Source: Pseudomonadota bacterium (GTDB lineage: Bacteria; Myxococcota_A; UBA796; GCA-2862545). Taken from it: a DNA stretch of 50,749 bases. The stretch covers positions 1-50,749 of the forward strand of contig SXOB01000080.1 in assembly GCA_005776945.1 (NCBI GenBank), written 5' to 3'. The notes beneath the pieces were generated by a model. The model searched no databases. It worked only from the letters and a program-made list of their open reading frames with translations, and was not told where the DNA came from. Positions 15,159 through 22,661 of this stretch are shown here, one piece after another. The first letter of the stretch is position 1. Every line of letters begins with the position of its first letter. The position numbers were made by a program, and so were the translations under genes.

Positions 15159-15902
15159 ATGAGAGCGGTGGCGTTGGCGGTGGTGCTGGCCGCTTGTGGG
15201 GGCGAAGACGATCCGACCCCGGTGGATCTCGCAATTGGGCATGCCGATACATGCCTTGGTACGGCGGCGGACGTCATTGCGCCGGACGTGGAGGAACTCG
15301 TCTACACCTTCGGAGGCGAGTTGGAGGCCGTCGATCCCGCCCTCGGACTCGACTTCAACTTGATTCCCTGTGACGAGCGCGATTTGGGCGCCACGCAGAT
15401 CGCCCAGATCAAGGACTCGAATCAGGTTCGCTGGCTCCTTGGCTGGGTCGTCCAGAATGAACAGGGCCAGGACCATACGCCGGTGTTGAACGCCCCGATT
15501 GGCACGCAGGTCAACCTGCTGTTCCGCGCCGTGGAAGGGGGCGCGTCCGCAGGCTTCGTCCTCACCGAGTCGGGCTCTGGGTTGGTCGAAGCGGCCCTCG
15601 AGGTCGGCCATACGCGCAACGCGCTCGGGGCCGGCGAAGTGCCGAACACGGCGATTTGGTTCGGCGCCTGGGCCACCACCGTCGACCTCGAGTGTGGCAC
15701 GGCCCACGGCTACAATGTCGCGTTCGAGTCCACGAGCGACGGCGTCGTTTCGGAGGTCGCGCCCGTGAACGAGGGCGAAGTGACAATCGCGTCGGTCGGC
15801 TACGATGCGACGGCGATTGCGGCCTACGAATACGACTCGGAACCCGTATGCAGCGACGTCGGCAACGAACTCATATGGTCGCTCTTCCGTCAGCCGCGCT
15901 GA
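15159..15902 (+). CDS. Putative lipoprotein, unknown function
   Basis: A 247-residue protein starting MRAVALAVVLAACGGE; L-A-A-C is a lipobox with Cys 13, and this is one of the few short signals here with a basic residue. GGAGG lies about six bases before the ATG. The mature part contains blocks such as VRWLLGWVVQNEQGQD, VNLLFRAVEGGASAGFVLTE and a Trp-containing strand, suggesting a mostly beta fold, but I recognise no family. Its last 28 bases overlap the next gene, which begins in another frame, so the two are probably translated together. Confidence 0.7.
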   Translation: MRAVALAVVLAACGGEDDPTPVDLAIGHADTCLGTAADVIAPDVEELVYTFGGELEAVDPALGLDFNLIPCDERDLGATQIAQIKDSNQVRWLLGWVVQNEQGQDHTPVLNAPIGTQVNLLFRAVEGGASAGFVLTESGSGLVEAALEVGHTRNALGAGEVPNTAIWFGAWATTVDLECGTAHGYNVAFESTSDGVVSEVAPVNEGEVTIASVGYDATAIAAYEYDSEPVCSDVGNELIWSLFRQPR

Positions 15903-16984
15903 TCGCGTGTTCGGCCCCGGTCGAACCCGTCGACGCGCCGGAGGTTGACGGCCTCGTCCAGGTGATGGGGGTCGGGCCCCACGACAGCGTGGGCCACGTG
16001 CGCATCGAGATGGCGCCTTCGGGCCCCGCGACGGCCTGGCTCGCCGTTGTCGGAGGGGAGCGGCAGCTGTGGGCGGCGTTGCCAGGCGCCGCGCCGCGCA
16101 GGTTGGACGACGGCGACCCGTACCCCATCGTGGCGACGGCCCGGGACCCCATCGTGGCCGTCGACGGCGATCGGGTCGCGCTCACCCAGGCGATGAGCGA
16201 CGGCGGCACGGTGTCCGTCGGACTTTGGTCCGGAACCCTGGACGATCTTGGGCCCATGCAGGTCGTGGCGACGGCCCCCGAATCGCGGCCCGTCGATCAG
16301 CCGTGGGTTGCTTTTGAACCGACAGGGCCGGCCGTGACCTACAAGGAGGCAACTGACGACCTCGACGTCGTCGTCGTTCGCGTCGTGAGGGCCGACGGCA
16401 CGGAACAGGTCGTCGACAATTTGCCTGGAACGGCCTGCCCCTGCTGTTCCCACACGCTTCAGTTCGACGCCGACGGGACCGCGTGGCTGACCGCGAGGAC
16501 GGAGGTCGCGAACGTCCGCGACATCCACATCTCGCGGGCGTTCGTCGGTGAGGGTTTCACCGAATTGGCCAAAGTGAGCGACACGGCCTGGTGGCTGCCC
16601 TTCTGCCCGTTCGAGGGACCGGAATTGGCCTTCGTCGACAACGGTTCGGTCGCTGCTTGGGCGGACGAGACGATGGGAGAATCGCGGGTGTGGACGGCGA
16701 CGAGCGTCGACGGGGTAGCGTGGACCACCAGCGTCCCCCTCGACCCCGAGGGGGAGTGGGGCCAGACGCGGCCCCGGTTGGCGGCGAAGGGCTCCGACGT
16801 GGTCGTCGTGCTCCACGAACCGGATGCAGTGGCTTGGCGCAGCGCGGACGCCGGCCTGACATGGTCGCGCGTGGAGTTGCCGTTGGCGTTTCACACGGCG
16901 GACGTCGCGTTCGGCGCCGACGGTCCCGTCCTGATCGGGGCCGAGGAAACCAAGGTCTGGCGCTGGGATCTGCCGGCCCTCTAG
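15875..16984 (+). CDS. Asp-box (BNR/sialidase-like) beta-propeller lipoprotein
   Basis: A 369-residue protein. MVALPSAALIAC is a short lipoprotein signal with Cys 12. A clear Asp-box, SADAGLTW, lies near the C-terminus. Mid-protein CPCCSH, VRDIHISRA and FCPFEGPELA match the C-x-C-C / R-D-I / C-P-x-x-G-P layout of BNR-repeat proteins annotated as exo-alpha-sialidase-like. It likely folds as a six-bladed propeller at the cell surface. The catalytic Arg triad of true sialidases cannot be confirmed, so glycosidase activity is uncertain. The ATG has no good ribosome site and lies inside the previous gene, consistent with translational coupling. Confidence 0.75.
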   Translation: MVALPSAALIACSAPVEPVDAPEVDGLVQVMGVGPHDSVGHVRIEMAPSGPATAWLAVVGGERQLWAALPGAAPRRLDDGDPYPIVATARDPIVAVDGDRVALTQAMSDGGTVSVGLWSGTLDDLGPMQVVATAPESRPVDQPWVAFEPTGPAVTYKEATDDLDVVVVRVVRADGTEQVVDNLPGTACPCCSHTLQFDADGTAWLTARTEVANVRDIHISRAFVGEGFTELAKVSDTAWWLPFCPFEGPELAFVDNGSVAAWADETMGESRVWTATSVDGVAWTTSVPLDPEGEWGQTRPRLAAKGSDVVVVLHEPDAVAWRSADAGLTWSRVELPLAFHTADVAFGADGPVLIGAEETKVWRWDLPAL

Positions 16985-16986
16985 CA

Positions 16987-17000
16987 GCCTGCCAGCAGGC
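16987..17000. terminator. Small hairpin between convergent genes
   Basis: GCCTG-CCAG-CAGGC forms a 5-bp stem with a four-base loop in the 25-base gap between two converging genes. There is no U-tract on either strand, so intrinsic termination is only suggested by position. Confidence 0.3.
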
Positions 17001-17009
17001 CGCTCGGCG

Positions 17010-18530
17010 TCAGGGGGCCTTGGGCTCGGGCCATTGGGCGAAGCCAAGTTTGCGCGCCGCGCGGGTCGTGACATCGCGGATGTCGACGCGTGGGGGGCCT
17101 TCGGGGACGCCGTCGGAATCCAACATGACGAACGGGACTTCCCGGTCGTAGCTGTGGGGCGTCCCGTGGTCGGACCCGATGGGCGTGCCGCCGGCCCAGA
17201 CGACGCCGAAGGCCGGAACGAGGGCCCAATCGCCGCTTCGGTCGGGGTGGGTGCTCGCGAGCACGAGCGACGCCAGATCGGGTGTCCCGCGGCCGAGGAC
17301 CTTGCCGGACGACGTGTGCACGAGCGCGTCGTAGGCGGGCGTCCCGTCGGGAAGCCTGGCACCGAGGACGGCTTTGGGAAGGGCGTCGTCGAAACAGGCG
17401 GCCGCGGCCCCCAACTCCGGCAGGTAGAGCGTGGGGAGCGACCAACGTGCCGGCGGGCCCTCGTGGCCGCAGCCGACGAGCAGCGCATTGGCGAGCGTAC
17501 CGGGGTCGGTGACGCCGTCGGGAAGGGGCAAGGTGACGCCCTTCGCGGCGAGCCAGTTGGCCGCAGAATCGAGGGCCGCGGCATCTTTGACGGCGTCGCG
17601 GCGTGTGGCTGTCCAGCCGCGCGGATGGGGGGTCGCACCGTGGTCGGCTGTGGCGAAGAAGTGGTAGCCGATGCCGCGGCTGTCGAGACCGTCGAGCAGG
17701 CGATCGATCGAGCGGCCGGCGCGGACGACGATGTCCACGTACTCCACGCTCGTCGGCGTCGCGCCGTGGCCCACGCCGTCGACCTGAGACATGCCGACCA
17801 TCAGAAGGCCCGTACGTTGGCCCGTTGCGTCGAGGGCCGCCAGCGCGAGGTCGACCAACGCGTCGCCGCCGCCGGGGTGGGCGAACAACAACTCGGGGTT
17901 GGAGATGGGCGGCAGCGGCAGTTCGGGCCTGGTGCCCGGACCGTAGGGCTCCGGCTCCTCGTGGGTCCCGCCGTCCGGCCCGCGCCAGGCGGAGCCGTCG
18001 TCGCGCGTCCAGGGGCCCATATAGGGCGCCAGGTCGAGCTTGGACGCCACGGCGTCGAGGGCCGGCGAGCCGCCACGGAAACGTCGCTCTTGGTCGTCGA
18101 GCCAGATCGCGTGGTCGGGACCGCCGGCGAGGGGCCAGGCCGCGCGGTCCTTGAGCGCGACCGCAATCGCTGGGCGCCCCTCGCGTCGGACGGCTTCAGC
18201 CAACGAGGGCGCCAGCGGTTTCGTCGCCTCACTCGTCCAACAGGTGCTTGGGCCCTCGTCCGTCCGTTCGGAGAACCAGCGATTGGCGACCATTCCGTGG
18301 GTGGAGGGCAGGACACCCGTCGCCAGCGTGGTGTGGCCAACGCACGTCTGCGTCGTCGCGTAGGGGTGCACGGCAAGGCCGAGGTGGTGGGGGCGCCCGA
18401 TGGGCTCCATGAAGAGCGGGCCCGCGTCGGCCACCCACTGATCGACGACGACGAGCACGGTGAGGCGCTCGGGCGGCGGGGGCGGCGGGGGCGGCGGAGC
18501 GGCGGCGCACGCTGCGAGCCATGAAATCAA
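17010..18530 (-). CDS. Alkaline-phosphatase-fold lipoprotein (type I phosphodiesterase/PafA-like)
   Basis: A 506-residue protein. The reading LISWLAAC from a TTG start puts the lipid Cys at 8; GGAGG lies four bases upstream and TTGA overlaps the preceding stop. Nine prolines (12-20) form a rigid tether after the Cys. The enzyme domain has the superfamily marks: VVVDQ (metal D30), CVGHTTLATG (nucleophile Thr 67 or 68), SQVDGVGHG, ATADHGATPHPRGW, and SDHGTPHSYDREVPFVM. It should hydrolyse phosphate mono- or diesters at two metal ions in the envelope. The substrate cannot be read from sequence. It closes a minus-strand operon that also holds an exporter and other lipoproteins. Confidence 0.9.
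   Translation of the reverse strand: MISWLAACAAAPPPPPPPPPERLTVLVVVDQWVADAGPLFMEPIGRPHHLGLAVHPYATTQTCVGHTTLATGVLPSTHGMVANRWFSERTDEGPSTCWTSEATKPLAPSLAEAVRREGRPAIAVALKDRAAWPLAGGPDHAIWLDDQERRFRGGSPALDAVASKLDLAPYMGPWTRDDGSAWRGPDGGTHEEPEPYGPGTRPELPLPPISNPELLFAHPGGGDALVDLALAALDATGQRTGLLMVGMSQVDGVGHGATPTSVEYVDIVVRAGRSIDRLLDGLDSRGIGYHFFATADHGATPHPRGWTATRRDAVKDAAALDSAANWLAAKGVTLPLPDGVTDPGTLANALLVGCGHEGPPARWSLPTLYLPELGAAAACFDDALPKAVLGARLPDGTPAYDALVHTSSGKVLGRGTPDLASLVLASTHPDRSGDWALVPAFGVVWAGGTPIGSDHGTPHSYDREVPFVMLDSDGVPEGPPRVDIRDVTTRAARKLGFAQWPEPKAP
18471..18497 (-). repeat. Polyproline-coding GGCGGN repeat
   Basis: Tandem GGCGG-rich units on the plus strand correspond to nine consecutive proline codons of the phosphatase lipoprotein. 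It is a coding microsatellite just after the lipidated Cys; tether length could vary by slippage. Confidence 0.6.
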
Positions 18531-20296
18531 GGGGCCTCCAATTCGACGGTGGTGCCGAGTTCGACACCTGGATGCAGCGTCGTCCGCCCGTCCGTCCACC
18601 GCACGGTGACGTCAACAGGGCCGGCGGCGTCGCGCAAGCCAAAGAACAGCTCGGGGCCGCCGTGGGCGCCGAAACCGTCGCGGCTCCAGTAGGTGCGCAC
18701 GACGTCGAACGGCTCGCCCTCCCCGTCGATGGCATGCACCGTGGCCGTGCTGCCCGTCGCGTCCGTTGGCAGGTCGACGCCGTTGCCGCGCAGCCGCAGG
18801 CGGAGGTGGGAGGCGGGTGGATCCGTCTCGAAGCGGAACAGCCGATTTGGCTCCCGGCTGCTGTCGCCCCCGATGAGGAACATCCCGCCGTTCATCACGG
18901 CGACGTCGACGGCCCCGTCGCGGTCGAGGTCGCCCGCGCAGACGGCGTGCGTTCGGTAAGGGTAGGGGGGGTAGGCCTCGGCCGGGGCCTCGGAAACCGC
19001 GGCCGGGAAGTCGGTGAGGTGGCTCCAGTCGTCGTAGACGGGCACGTTGACGAGGCCAGCGCCCTCCACCTCAAACGCCTCCAGCCCGCGGGAGAGCAGG
19101 AGCTGGTCCGAGTTCCCCGCAGTGGGGCCCCCGTTGCCGATGACGAGATCGGGCAGGCCGTCACCGTTGAGGTCGTGCAATTGGTTGCCCATGACGCCGA
19201 AGTCGGTGTGGTCGCGAAGGGCGCTCACGGGCGGGCCGATGTCGACGTTGGCGAGGTCGCCGACGGAGACGAAGCCTCGGCCCTCCACGTTGATGAGCAT
19301 CACGTGGCCTTCGCCGTAGGGGCCGATGTTGGGCAGGCCCCGGACGTAGAGGATGATGTCGGGCCAGCCGTCGTTGTTGAAGTCGGTCGTGCCCGTGGCG
19401 AAGGTCTCGAGCGGGTATCGGAGGTCGGTGGCGGCGTTGAGGCTCGCGGCCAACGTGACGTCCTCGAAGGTGGCGGCGCCCGTCTCGACGAGTCGGTTGC
19501 TCCACAGGATGTTCGGTGTCGTTGCAAAGTGGTTCTGGTAAAGGTCGAGGTCCCCGTCCTGGTCGTAGTCGAGCCACGACGAGAACCGCCCGTTGCCCTG
19601 GATGGTGAGCCCCGCCTCATCGGCGACGTCGGTGAACAGGCCGCCGTCGTTGCGCCAGAGGTTGTTCCTCGCCACCGCGGTGTCGGGGGGCACGTCGTCC
19701 CAGAGCGACGGGTAGACACCCGTCTCGACGTGCAGGTCGAGGTCGCCGTCGGCGTCGAAGTCGACCCACTGAGCACCCACGGACATCGCCGGCATGGGCT
19801 CACCCGAGAGTGGGCTCTGCCCACCGAGCACGCCAACTTCTGCGGCAACGTCGGTGAAGATGCCGGCGGCGGCGTTGTCGTTGCGAAGAAACTGGTCGTA
19901 GCCGGGCCCCTCGATGCCGCCGGTGGACAAGAAGAGGTCGTCGTCGCCATCTTCGTCGTAGTCGGCCGGCAAGATGCCCCAAATCAAGGCGCCTTCGACG
20001 TAGGGGCCCGCCGGCGTGAACGCGAGGTTCCCGGGCGTGCCGACGTTGCGCAGCGTGTACGACAGGTCGGCCGGGTTGCCGACCATGACGTCGAGGCGTC
20101 CGTCGTTGTTCAAGTCGCGGATGGCGCAGGAGCGGCCGCGTTGGAAAGCGCCAGCGGACGTGTAGTCCTGGAAGCCAGCGGCGGGCGCCAGGTCGGTGAC
20201 GACGACGTTGGGGGTCCATGGACCCGGGTCCCCGCCCGGCGGGTCGACCGCCTCGGGGGTGCAGGCTGCGATCAGCCAGGTCGCCGCGGTCGTCAT
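18527..20296 (-). CDS. VCBS/FG-GAP repeat lipoprotein with ASPIC/UnbV domain
   Basis: A 589-residue protein. MTTAATWLIAAC is a lipobox with Cys 12; the ATG is the first possible start in its frame and has GAGG eight bases upstream. Calcium-binding VCBS/FG-GAP repeats are marked by D-x-D/N-x-D-G runs: DLNNDGRLDVMVG, DYDEDGDDDLFLS, DFDADGDLDLHV, DYDQDGDLDLYQN, DFNNDGWPDI, DLNGDGLPDLVIG and DLDRDGAVDVAV. The C-terminus (residues ~500-589, VTVRWTDGRTTLHPGV) is the ASPIC/UnbV domain. Such proteins fold as seven-bladed propellers at the surface and often bind sugars or partners. Four-base overlaps on both sides (ABC exporter and phosphatase) tie it to their operon. Confidence 0.9.
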   Translation of the reverse strand: MTTAATWLIAACTPEAVDPPGGDPGPWTPNVVVTDLAPAAGFQDYTSAGAFQRGRSCAIRDLNNDGRLDVMVGNPADLSYTLRNVGTPGNLAFTPAGPYVEGALIWGILPADYDEDGDDDLFLSTGGIEGPGYDQFLRNDNAAAGIFTDVAAEVGVLGGQSPLSGEPMPAMSVGAQWVDFDADGDLDLHVETGVYPSLWDDVPPDTAVARNNLWRNDGGLFTDVADEAGLTIQGNGRFSSWLDYDQDGDLDLYQNHFATTPNILWSNRLVETGAATFEDVTLAASLNAATDLRYPLETFATGTTDFNNDGWPDIILYVRGLPNIGPYGEGHVMLINVEGRGFVSVGDLANVDIGPPVSALRDHTDFGVMGNQLHDLNGDGLPDLVIGNGGPTAGNSDQLLLSRGLEAFEVEGAGLVNVPVYDDWSHLTDFPAAVSEAPAEAYPPYPYRTHAVCAGDLDRDGAVDVAVMNGGMFLIGGDSSREPNRLFRFETDPPASHLRLRLRGNGVDLPTDATGSTATVHAIDGEGEPFDVVRTYWSRDGFGAHGGPELFFGLRDAAGPVDVTVRWTDGRTTLHPGVELGTTVELEAP

Positions 20297-22020
20297 GCGG
20301 CCTCGAACTGGCGCTCGACGAGCCGCGCGTAGCGGCCCGGCAGCGCCATCAACTCGCCGTGGGTGCCGGACTCGGCGACGACGCCTTCGGACAACACGGC
20401 GATGGTGTCCGCGCGCCGCACCGTCGACAGCCTGTGGGCCACGACGAGCGTGGCGCGGCCCACCATGAGTCGCTCGAGGGCCTCCTGAACGAGGTGCTCG
20501 GACTCGGCGTCGAGCGCCGAGTTCGCCTCGTCGAGGACGAGGACGGCCGGGTCTTGCAGGAGCGCCCGCGCGATCGCAATGCGCTGTTTCTGGCCGCCCG
20601 AAAGCCGCACGCCGCGTTCGCCCACGCGCGTCGCGTAGCCCTCGGGGAAGTCCCGGATGAAGGGGGCGGCCATGGCCGCCTCGGCGGCGGCGTGCACATC
20701 GGCGTCGGACGCCCCCGGCCGGCCGTAGCGAATGTTGTCCTCGATCGAGGTCGCAAAGAGGACGGGCTCCTGGCTGACGACGCCGACCTGTCGTCGCAGG
20801 AAGGTGGCGTCGAATTCCCGAAGGTCGACGCCGTCGAGGGTGATGCGGCCCTGCTCTGGGTCGTAGAAGCGGCTGAGCAGGGCGGCGAGCGTGGACTTGC
20901 CAGCGCCCGACGAGCCCACGACGGCGACGACGCGGCCGGGGGCCAGCGTCAGGTTGACGCCGCGGAGCACCGCGATGTCTGGCCGCGCCGGGTAGCGGAA
21001 GTGGACGCCTTCAAAGGCCACGTGGCCCGACACCTTGGCGGGGCGGGCGGTGCCGTTGTTGGCCTCCGGGGGGCCGTCGAGCAGTTCGAAGACGCGTTCG
21101 GAGGCGCCGATGGCGCGCATGAAGTCGCCGTAGAGGCCAGCGAGGGCGCCGAGGGAAAACGCGACGAGGGCCGTGTAAAGGAGGAAGGCCGTGAGGTCGC
21201 CGAGGCTCATCGTCCCCGCGCGCACACGTTCGCCCCCCGTCCAAACGATGACGGCCAGCGCCGCCTGGCCTGCGAAGGCCCCGCCACCCCCGAAAAGACC
21301 CGTGGCAAGCGCACGTTTGGAGGCGAGTCGGTAGGCTTCGTCCACGGCGGCACGGTAGCGGCCAACCTCGCCCTCCTCGCGGGCGAAAGCGCGGACGGTC
21401 CGGATGTTGCCGAGCGTCTCCTCGGCGACCTCGCCGCTCGCGGCGAGTGCGTCTTGGGCCCGTTGACTCAGGCCTCGGATGGCACGGCCGTAGACGGCCG
21501 CTGCGATGGCGACGACGGGGACGGTTCCGAGCGCAATGCCCGTGAGCGCCGGGCTCATGTACGCGAGCATCGCGATGCCGCCTACGGCGCCGGCCCCAAA
21601 GCGTAGGGCCATGGAGACGTTGGCGGTGAGCGTGTTTTGTAGGACTGTGGCGTCTGACGAGAGGCGGTTCGTCAGCTCGCCAGTGCGGGCCTGGTCGAAA
21701 AAGGCGATGTCGCGAGCGACGATGGCCGCGTACAGGTCGCCGCGCAGTCGTGCGACGATGCGCTCGCCGGCGAGCGTGAACCACCATGCGCGCAGGGCGC
21801 CCGCCGCCCCCTGAGCCGCGAACAGGCCGACGAGGAGCGCCGCTGCCGACCCGAAGTCCGGGGCCGTCGGGTCAGCGAGGCCGTCGACCATGTGTTGAAC
21901 GGCCAGCGGCCACGCGAGGGACAGCGCCGAGCCGATGACGAGGGCGACCATCGCAGCCGCGATCATCGGAGCCTCGGGACGCGCCATGCGCGCGAGGCGA
22001 GCGAGCGTCGGGCCCTTCAT
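20293..22020 (-). CDS. ABC transporter, fused membrane and ATPase domains (MsbA/ABCB type)
   Basis: A 575-residue half-transporter. Residues ~1-310 form six membrane spans; the rest is the nucleotide-binding domain with VGSSGAGKSTLAAL (Walker A), SQEPVLFATSIEDNIRYG (Q-loop region), LSGGQKQRIAIARA (signature) and VLVLDEANSALD (Walker B, Glu, D-loop), then VAHRLSTV (H-loop). It works as a homodimer at the inner membrane, exporting lipids, peptides or drugs; the substrate is not evident. One small change: DEANSALD instead of the usual DEATSALD. It sits between DUF4097 and VCBS lipoprotein genes with ATGA overlaps at both ends. Confidence 0.95.
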   Translation of the reverse strand: MKGPTLARLARMARPEAPMIAAAMVALVIGSALSLAWPLAVQHMVDGLADPTAPDFGSAAALLVGLFAAQGAAGALRAWWFTLAGERIVARLRGDLYAAIVARDIAFFDQARTGELTNRLSSDATVLQNTLTANVSMALRFGAGAVGGIAMLAYMSPALTGIALGTVPVVAIAAAVYGRAIRGLSQRAQDALAASGEVAEETLGNIRTVRAFAREEGEVGRYRAAVDEAYRLASKRALATGLFGGGGAFAGQAALAVIVWTGGERVRAGTMSLGDLTAFLLYTALVAFSLGALAGLYGDFMRAIGASERVFELLDGPPEANNGTARPAKVSGHVAFEGVHFRYPARPDIAVLRGVNLTLAPGRVVAVVGSSGAGKSTLAALLSRFYDPEQGRITLDGVDLREFDATFLRRQVGVVSQEPVLFATSIEDNIRYGRPGASDADVHAAAEAAMAAPFIRDFPEGYATRVGERGVRLSGGQKQRIAIARALLQDPAVLVLDEANSALDAESEHLVQEALERLMVGRATLVVAHRLSTVRRADTIAVLSEGVVAESGTHGELMALPGRYARLVERQFEAA

Positions 22021-22661
22021 TCGACGCGGCCGGTCAGCGTCACGTCGCCTTGGGAAGACGTCAGCCGCACGGACGGTCCGTTGGCGTCGAGGAGCACGTC
22101 GGTGACCACGTCCTCGCCGCCCGCGACGATCTCGTAGGCATAGCCGTCGGAGGGCACGGTCACGTCGATGTCCCCCAGCTCGGTCTGGAGGTCGATGCCG
22201 ACGGGAACGCGCTGGAATTGGACGTCCATCGCGCCTGCTTCGGTCGTCACGTCGAGGTCGACGTTGCGGCCAAGGTGAACGGCGCGCAGGTCGCCGGTCG
22301 CGGTGACGGCCTTGAGGTCCGCGTCGCGAACATCTTCGAAGCTGAGGTCGCCGCCCTCGGTCTGGATGTCGATCGACAGGTCATCTGCGATCTCGAGCGC
22401 GAAACCCGACGTACAACCCGCCTCGCTGTTGGGGCACGTGGCCGCCAGCGTCAAAACGCCGTCGGTCAGGTCCTGTTTGTAGCCGTCAGCGCGATCGACG
22501 ATCACGAGCTCGCCGTGTAGGTCGCCGTCCTCGGAAGGAAGCAGCGCAACGGAGCCGGTGGCCGTCGTGATGATCAGGGTGTGAAACGGTTCGAGGACGT
22601 CGAAAAGGACGGGCCCGGAGTCCTCGACGGGGCCGCCGCACGCCAACCACAACGCGATCAG
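22017..22661 (-). CDS. DUF4097-like beta-helix lipoprotein, probable CTG start
   Basis: A 214-residue protein. Consecutive short beta repeats of the DUF4097/adhesin type are visible (GGDLSFEDV, TGDLRAVHL, AGAMDVQFQ, LGDIDVTVP, QGDVTLTGR). The lipobox reads LIALWLAC. With the CTG at 22659-22661 as start, Cys is residue 8, GGAGG lies five bases upstream, and the start overlaps the HelD stop as CTGA, the same layout as its neighbours. A longer start at 22712 is possible but would place PAPGGP inside the signal. Probably a surface or periplasmic protein of unknown role. It overlaps the ABC exporter gene by ATGA. Confidence 0.75.
   Translation of the reverse strand: MIALWLACGGPVEDSGPVLFDVLEPFHTLIITTATGSVALLPSEDGDLHGELVIVDRADGYKQDLTDGVLTLAATCPNSEAGCTSGFALEIADDLSIDIQTEGGDLSFEDVRDADLKAVTATGDLRAVHLGRNVDLDVTTEAGAMDVQFQRVPVGIDLQTELGDIDVTVPSDGYAYEIVAGGEDVVTDVLLDANGPSVRLTSSQGDVTLTGRVE

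Noticed and set aside
17034..18524. Plus-strand open frame opposite the phosphatase gene
   Set aside because: The minus strand has the full alkaline phosphatase motif set; the plus frame is Arg/Gly/Ala-rich noise.
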